Shown one piece after another: positions 57,250 to 64,000 of a stretch of DNA of 64,000 nucleotides. Made by a program: the position numbers and the translations under genes. Every line of letters begins with the position of its first letter. The stretch's first letter is position 1. The notes beneath the pieces were generated by a model. That model did no database searches. It was given only the letters and a program-made list of their open reading frames with translations, and was not told where the DNA came from. Location: contig CM075769.1 of NCBI GenBank assembly GCA_037974665.1, positions 24,553,139 to 24,617,138 on the forward strand. Direction: 5' to 3'. This stretch comes from Ehretia macrophylla. Taxonomy: Eukaryota > Streptophyta > Magnoliopsida > Boraginales > Ehretiaceae.

Positions 57250-59717
57250 TGTGAAACCCCACTTTTCCTGCTTATCTCGTTTTACGTGCTTTGCCTCGTT
57301 TTGCGTGCATATGATCTGTTTATGTGCTATAGGACCTAGAAAGTTATAATTTTGATGTCAATACTTCTAATACGTGCTAAATGTGCATTCATGAAATTTT
57401 CATCAAAAACGGAGTCAGAAATTTTATCGTCGATTTTCAATGAATAGTGTTTTCGAAACACGTCCGCTATAATTTTGAAACTGGTCTTTTTAACCCTTCT
57501 AGACCTACTCCACGGACTTTAATAGACCCGTGTTTGATGAAAACGGTTTTAAAATCGGCTTAAGAATTTATTAGGGTTTTTACACCGACTTTTGCGAAAA
57601 TCGAGTTTTAAGCCGACTCGGGTGGAATTCTTTGAATGTAAAACTTCTTGTCACCTAAAAATAATCCACTTGAGATATCTTGGGGGTTGCATATTTATTT
57701 TTAACTTGGTGAGCACTAAAATGCAATTAAAGTCATTAAAAACACAAAAATACATATTAAAACTAACTTTGACTTTGCATTTTTTTAATTGACCAAGCTT
57801 TTTATTATATAATGTCATCAACACACACTCACACAACACAAAACACACTCCAAAAACACACACAAAACCGTGGCTCCTTGGAGGAGAAAGATAAGGCATT
57901 TTCAAAGCATTTTTCTCACAGATTTTGCGTTTCAAAGCCGAATTGAGTGATTCAAAGCTTGAAATTGATTGTTTGGCATCCATTCTACACATTTCTTGCA
58001 TCAAAACACATCAAAGGTGAGAGAAAAATTCTAGATCTCAAAATGTCATTTTTTGTGTTTTTGCGTATAAATGAAGATTGAACCGTTAGAATTGAAATCT
58101 GATGATAGATTATTGCTCCTTGCATGCTAGGGATCATTATATACTAATACTACGAGTTTCTGTCGGATATAGCACAATTTTTATTTTCCGGGTATTTAAT
58201 TTTGATTAAAATGTTCAAAGTTGATTTAATTGAGTTGTGTTGATCGAAATCGATTGCCGTCGATTTCTAAATACTTGATAATTACGTGTTAGCGCTGTTG
58301 TAATGCCGAATTTTCGATTACATTGTTTGTGTGGAAATCCGGAAAATCCAGCCATGACGTCATAGAGTTTTAGGGTTATCGGGCATGTTTTGGAGGTGTT
58401 ATGGTGGATTTCCGAGAGGGCTAATGTAGTAGGTTGAATGGGTGAGTGATAGGAACTGATTTGGCAATGTTTGGATTAGTAGATTGTAAGTTATGAATTT
58501 TAGAAGTTAGGTTGTCATTCTTTAATTTCTTGAACGATGCCTTAGATGGTTGGGTAGTGTTCGAGTGATGAATGGTGAGTTGTTGTTGAGTAATTTAGAG
58601 TTTAATTATGAATATTATGCATGTCCGGTTAGATGGCCTACTTTGTCATCTAATTACGTTGTTTGATGTTTAATTTAATATTGATGTTATATTGATGTTA
58701 TTGATTGATTATTATTGAATGCGGGAATCGGGCACTCTTGTTGCTGATCTCCCAATTGATTGATCGATTTATGCTTGCATGATGATTGATGAATATGGAG
58801 CCTTGGTATGTGTGTGCCACCTCTCGGGCAGCGTCGGGCTGTCGGGTTGAAACCGGCATGACTGCCATAGGCTACCCCCAGCTCGCATGACGGAGATGTC
58901 ATGGAGGGAAGGGGATAGTGAGGTACCTCGGGTGCGTGAGTAATGGGGAGTTATAAGAAGAACGGTTGAGATCGTGATGGCGTTTGGAGCTACACCAAAT
59001 AGAGTATCCTTACTGAATGGTCATATAGTTATGTGATGATAGCTTTATTTATGTTATTATTGTTGTTGTGTGTTTACTTGCTCAAAGGACTAAATCCAAG
59101 GAGCGTAGTGAATACTGTCGAGATCTATCGGATCCTCACTGGGCTTATGTATATAAGCTCACTCTCTATTAATGCATGCTTACAGGTGTTGCAGAGCCGG
59201 ATTACGGGTATGTGCCTCCTGAAGAGGAGAATGTGGAAAATGTGCTTTACGTGGACGAGTCATATGTTCCCGAGTCTTATCCATGATTATATGTTGTTTA
59301 ATGTCATGTATATTAGTTTAATAGACTTTTATATGCTTTGTGGTTCTTATTGTAATAGATGTTGGAAGATGATGATCCAAATGGTGTTAACTTAGTGGCT
59401 TTCTTTTGTCTATGGTTAAGTTGTAAATATGTCTCAACTTATTTTTGAAATGTATGATAAGGTCGAGGTATTGTATGTTATGTTGGAACGGAGGCGCATA
59501 ACTATGAATGAGTTGATGAAAGAATATTTAATGTATGAAATAGTTGCGTTGTATGTTGTTGATTTAATTGTGGAGTTGGTTGGTGATTTGTGGAGTTTGA
59601 TGTATGTTGTTTTTAAGGGTTGGTTTAGAGCCCTGATGTTCATGTTACTGTCGTTATGCTGCCGAAATTCCGTTGCGTCCTGACTGATTGTAAGAGGGGT
59701 CGAGTTGGGGCGTGACA
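57250..59717 (+). repeat. Family D 5' LTR
   Basis: 2468 bp, from TGTGAAACCCCAC to GGGGCGTGACA. Donor-like AAAG|GTGAGAG (GT at 58017) and acceptor-like TTACAG|G (AG at 59185) define an intron-like 1169-nt segment. Confidence 0.9.
58629..59185 (+). promoter_or_regulatory. Conserved module H1-H2-H3 plus acceptor-like site (family D 5' LTR)
   Basis: H1 (58629-58653): nine-base arms TTAGATGGC and GTCATCTAA around CTACTTT. An H2-like GC-rich hairpin region with GGCAG/CTGCC lies at about 58820-58865. H3 (59141-59160): arms GGGCTTAT and ATAAGCTC, loop GTAT, after CCTCACT. TTACAG|G ends at 59185, 25 nt after H3. Confidence 0.65.
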
Positions 59718-62506
59718 GTTTAAGTGGTATCAGAGCGCATGTTAGCTGTTAGCCGGGGTATCCTCGGAATGTGGGTAGTGGTCTAAGCATGCAAGTATGT
59801 ATTAAGTGAAAGAAAAGTGAAACATATGTTAATATGTTTATGTGATTAATTTACTTATGTGTTTAACTTTCTATGTGACCAGTATGCCTTGTGTGTTAAG
59901 TGAACTAATGTGGTCAATATGTTTTATGTGATAACGTGTTATACGTACTCAATGTGTTGTAATTAATGTGCATTATGTGATTAATGTGTGTTATGTGACA
60001 ATTGTGTTTTATGTGATTTTGTGCCTTGTGTGAAGTTAGTTGTTTATGTGCTTTTAATTGTTTATAACTAGATTATGTGAAACAACGTGCTTTAGGTGCT
60101 CAATGTACTTTAAGTGACCAATGTGAGTTACGTGATCAACTTGTCTTATGTGAAGTTTGTTGCTTATGTGACTTTAATTGTTTATAACTTACTTCTGTGA
60201 TATAACCTGTTTATGTGATGTTGGCTTCTTATATGTTGAATTGTGTGTTATGTGATAATGTTGCATTGTATGATAATTGCGCATTACGTTATACTTGTCT
60301 TTCATATGATATGGTTGCATACATGTTTTAACTCGTGAGTGACCTTTTAATGTCTAGGGTGGTTGTAAGAGTTTTCGGAAATAGTGGTAGGCCATGATTT
60401 TGAATTATTATTATTCTAGTAGTTTATCAGTGAGATTTTAATTGTTATGCTTATGGATTTTAGTTTCGGCTTAGTGGATTGATCTTGATGTTCCTTTAGC
60501 GAGAATGAAGTTGTTCGAGGAAATAGCAACGTATCTTGATGATTATAATTACTTTTGTTGCCATATTTAACTTATTATTACTTGGAGATGAATCATAAGT
60601 TGAGGTTTCTGTGAGGTTGTGATTATACACTTTTGGAGTCTCAACTCAGATTATACTTTCTTGAGGTTATTTTAGAATGAATTTATTTGAGGAATTAGTG
60701 ATGTATATTTGTGAATGGAATGAAGTGTGGTATAACGTGTGAATATTTCTACTATTTGGGATTGCTATATTATTAATGGGTATTTTGGAGTTTTGATCTT
60801 TAAACCTTGGAAACAATTGGAGTGATTCTTGACTAAAGTTACTTTATTCGAGGATGTAATTGTTGGGAGATAGAATTATTTGAGGAAATAAGAATGCCTT
60901 TCGGTGGCTGAACATTTACTTACCTACATCAAGCTTTTGAGTTCTAGGTAGTATGACTTTCTAAATTGTTGATTGAGGATTCTCTTGTGTTATAATGGGT
61001 TAGCATGAATCTGTATTGTGTTATCAGATTTTGGAGTCTTCATTAGTTAATCTTGTTGGGTAATCGGTGATTTATCTCGTTTAGTGATTGGTCTGATACG
61101 GAATGTAAAATTTTGGAGTGATTTATCTTGTTTGGTGATTGTTATGACTCCTTAGGTTTTCTAGGTCTCCTTAGTGTCTTGTTTTGGATGAAGATAGATT
61201 GTAGGATTTGACTTGTTGGTGTTTAAGTGTGTAGGTGGGACACCCTTCTTGTACTTCATAATTCTATCAGTGTTATTATTATCTTTTACTCTATTCTCAC
61301 TTATTTGAGAGAGAGTTACATTTTTCTAGCCTATCAATTGTTTCTTGAAAGTTTTGCTTATTGGATTAATGGATCCTATACTCATTTGACATTGTTTCCA
61401 TTCTTAACATTCATATTTGCTTCTTATAGCAATGTCGCTTATTGGAGTTAAGGTTTGAGACTTCTATATTTCATTCTATATCTCTAGCCATTCGTTTCAA
61501 TATTTCATTTCATCCTATTACTATTCATTTGAAAGTAATTTTTCCTTTGGTATACCATTTTACTTATTCGAATTTCACTTGCTTGATGTACTCCCTACCT
61601 AAGTACATCATTGTCATTCTTGTTGATCCTTGTTAATCCTATTGTTTCATTATTAAATCCAGAGTCATTACTTTGCTTGTAATTGCTCACTCAAAGTACT
61701 CGGCACTGTTCTATTGTTATCATTTCTTATTCGTACTTCCTTGGTATTGCGTGCTGAGATACTCTTGCCACTCATGTTTCTATTGAATTAATCATCTCTT
61801 ATTTCTTAATTTCATTTCGCCTCAAGTACAACTTACTTGTTGGTTCCTTGAACAATCATCGAGAATTGAAATATCTACTTGTTCAGGAATTTTTGTTCAA
61901 CATACTCAGCACTGTTTTGACTCATCATCATCCTTTGTTCGTACTTATTTAATTGATAGGTGCTGAGACATTTCTTATCTTAGTTATCATGCTTCCTTAT
62001 TAACTATTAGCCTCTTGATTCTCTAACCTGTTTGACATCTTGTTCACTTGATTGTTGGCTCGAATGTGACTTTCCATATTCTTATTTCCTTGTAAATTTT
62101 ATAAGAGCCATATTCTGACAAATGTCACTTTTGAGATATTCTCTTGATCAGTAATCATTCATGTTATCGTAAATGAGTTTTTAAACCCTCGGGGTGTTCA
62201 TAGAACTCTTTTGTGTAGTAGGAGATGATTGATAAGTAGTGGTGTCATGCTAGGACTTTGGAGTTGTGATTTCTTTCATATGCAATAAGATATTAGGTAG
62301 GAGAGAATTATGAATTGAAGATTGTCTTGGAATTATGATCATCAACTTGCAGTCAACAGAGGTTGTTCTTTTGAGGTCTTTGGTTAAGTGTCATCCTAAG
62401 AGATAAATGAGAACTAAGAGAAGTATTGTTATGCGTAACGATTGAGGATTTAATTGTCTATCAGTTCGAGAATTGCGCGGACGCAATTGTTTTAAGGAGG
62501 GGAGAA
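59718..62506 (+). mobile_element. Family D internal domain, non-coding
   Basis: Primer-binding site TGGTATCAGAGC is at 59725-59736, a perfect match to the usual initiator tRNA-Met complement. Degenerate TTATGTGATTAATGTG repeats fill about 59820-60330, and T-rich degenerate sequence fills about 60360-62460. The polypurine tract AAGGAGGGGAGAA is at 62494-62506. Short open frames (for example 61227-61451) are hydrophobic artefacts of T-richness. Confidence 0.85.
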
Positions 62507-64000
62507 TGTGAAACCCCACTTTTCCTGCTTATCTCGTTTTACGTGCTTTGCCTCGTTTTGCGTGCATATGATCTGTTTATGTGCTATAGGACCTAGAAAG
62601 TTATAATTTTGATGTCAATACTTCTAATACGTGCTAAATGTGCATTCATGAAATTTTCATCAAAAACGGAGTCAGAAATTTTATCGTCGATTTTCAATGA
62701 ATAGTATTTTCGAAACACGTCCGCTATAATTTTGAAACTGGTCTTTTTAACCCTTCTAGACCTAGTCCACGGACTTTAATAGACCTGTGTTTGATGAAAA
62801 CGGTTTTAAAATCGGCTTAAGAATTTATTAGGGTTTTTACACCGACTTTTGCGAAAATCGAGTTTTAAGCCGACTCGGGTGGAATTCTTTGAATGTAAAA
62901 CTTCTTGTCACCTAAAAATAATCCACTTGAGATATCTTGGGGGTTGCATATTTATTTTTAACTTGGTGAGCACTAAAATGCAATTAAAGTCATTAAAAAC
63001 ACAAAAATACATATTAAAACTAACTTTGACTTTGCATTTTTTTAATTGACCAAGCTTTTTATTATATAATGTCATCAACACACACTCACACAACACAAAA
63101 CACACTCCAAAAACACACACAAAACCGTGGCTCCTTGGAGGAGAAAGATAAGGCATTTTCAAAGCATTTTTCTCACAGATTTTGCGTTTCAAAGCCGAAT
63201 TGAGTGATTCAAAGCTTGAAATTGATTGTTTGGCATCCATTCTACACATTTCTTGCATCAAAACACATCAAAGGTGAGAGAAAAATTCTAGATCTCAAAA
63301 TGTCATTTTTTGTGTTTTTGCGTATAAATGAAGATTGAACCGTTAGAATTGAAATTTGATGATAGATTATTGCTCCTTGCATGCTAGGGATCATTATATA
63401 CTAATACTACGAGTTTCTGTCGGATATAGCATAATTTTTATTTTCCGGGTATTTAATTTTGATTAAAATGTTCAAAGTTGATTTAATTGAGTTGTGTTGA
63501 TCGAAATCGATTGCCGTCGATTTCTAAATACTTGATAATTACGTGTTAGCGCTGTTGTAATGCCGAATTTTCGATTACATTGTTTGTGTGGAAATCCGGA
63601 AAATCCAGCCATGACGTCATAGAGTTTTAGGGTTATCGGGCATGTTTTGGAGGTGTTATGGTGGATTTCCGAGAGGGCTAATGTAGTAGGTTGAATGGGT
63701 GAGTGATAGGAACTGATTTGGCAATGTTTGGATTAGTAGATTGTAAGTTATGAATTTTAGAAGTTAGGTTGTCATTCTTTAATTTCTTGAACGATGCCTT
63801 AGATGGTTGGGTAGTGTTCGAGTGATGAATGGTGAGTTGTTGTTGAGTAATTTAGAGTTTAATTATGAATATTATGCATGTCTGGTTAGATGGCCTACTT
63901 TGTCATCTAATTACGTTGTTTGATGTTTAATTTAATATTGATGTTATATTGATGTTATTGATTGATTATTATTGAATGCGGGAATCGGGCACTCTTGTTG
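62507..64000 (+). repeat. Family D 3' LTR, partial
   Basis: Starts TGTGAAACCCCAC directly after the polypurine tract and runs to the window edge. It includes H1 at 63886-63910 with the same arms as the 5' LTR. Confidence 0.9.

Larger units (their letters stand above)
57250..64000 (+). mobile_element. Family D non-autonomous LTR element, truncated by the window edge
   Basis: Two LTRs (57250-59717 and 62507 to beyond 64000) flank a 2.79-kb internal domain with primer-binding site and polypurine tract but no gag or pol. In the 1494 bp of LTR overlap I found only six substitutions by eye, so the element is very young. The LTR is homologous to family C (same CGATTGCCGTCGATTTC block, same ends), so D looks like a relative of the TR-GAG that has also lost gag. 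The left flank is CAGAA; the right duplication is outside the window. Confidence 0.88.

Noticed and set aside
57592..58004. Frames in LTR D (66 and 117 codons), identical at 62849-63261
   Set aside because: Shared only because of LTR duplication. No domain; they overlap the donor-like region.

Overview
This window is plant nuclear DNA, almost certainly from a eudicot, and nearly all of it is LTR-retrotransposon sequence. The evidence for a plant is: the 5' exon of an inositol-transporter (INT/MFS) gene at the left edge, Ty3/gypsy elements primed by initiator tRNA-Met, a CACTA-type transposon remnant, MITE-like elements, and a degenerate CCCTAAA (plant telomere-type) tract. Only two reading frames look translatable: the partial transporter exon (1-134, minus) and an intact Gag (33231-34580, minus).

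Layout. 1-4676: the transporter exon, its upstream region and two MITE-like insertions. 4677-16668: a solo LTR (family F, TSD GATAC) split by a three-LTR/two-internal-domain array of a non-autonomous element (family A, 5535-14855, TSD ATAGA). 16669-19193: intergenic sequence with a CACTA-like fragment. 19194-23455: LTR remnants, one carrying a MITE-like insertion with a long AT-rich microsatellite. 23456-52273: a decayed Tekay/Del-like Ty3/gypsy element (family E) that took four later insertions: a giant-LTR element (family B, 23965-39976, TSD GTTTT), itself carrying a gag-only TR-GAG element (family C, 30051-37370, minus, TSD CTTGG); a solo LTR in its 5' LTR (family G, 40716-43490, minus); and a solo LTR in its reverse transcriptase (family H, 46924-50953, TSD ATCTT). 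52274-57249: a 48-bp inverted repeat, AT-rich tandem repeats, a telomere-like tract and a pseudogene resembling the 'putative plant transposon protein' family. 57250-64000: a young non-autonomous element (family D) running off the right edge.

Main discovery candidate. Eight otherwise different LTR families in this window (A-H) share an ordered architecture inside the LTR: a splice-donor-like GGTGA; a hairpin H1 with invariant loop CTACTTT and covarying arms; a GC-rich hairpin H2; then hairpin H3 preceded by CCTC(A/G)CTG. A splice-acceptor-like AG|G lies 19-25 nt after H3. The 3' arm of H3 ends in CTCAC, CTCAT or CTTAC, which fits the plant branch-point consensus. I infer an intron inside the LTR whose branch point is masked by a conserved stem. 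That would set the balance between spliced mRNA and unspliced genomic RNA, and H1/H2 would mark the unspliced form. Arms, loops and spacings are read directly from the sequence; splicing and function are inference.

The non-autonomous elements (A, B, C, D) also share degenerate TTATGTGAT-type repeats just after the primer-binding site, T-rich degenerate repeats before the polypurine tract, and a nearly identical tract (AAGGAGGGGAGA plus A or G). They look like parasites built to a common plan and mobilised in trans, with Gag possibly supplied by elements like family C and Pol by Tekay-like elements.
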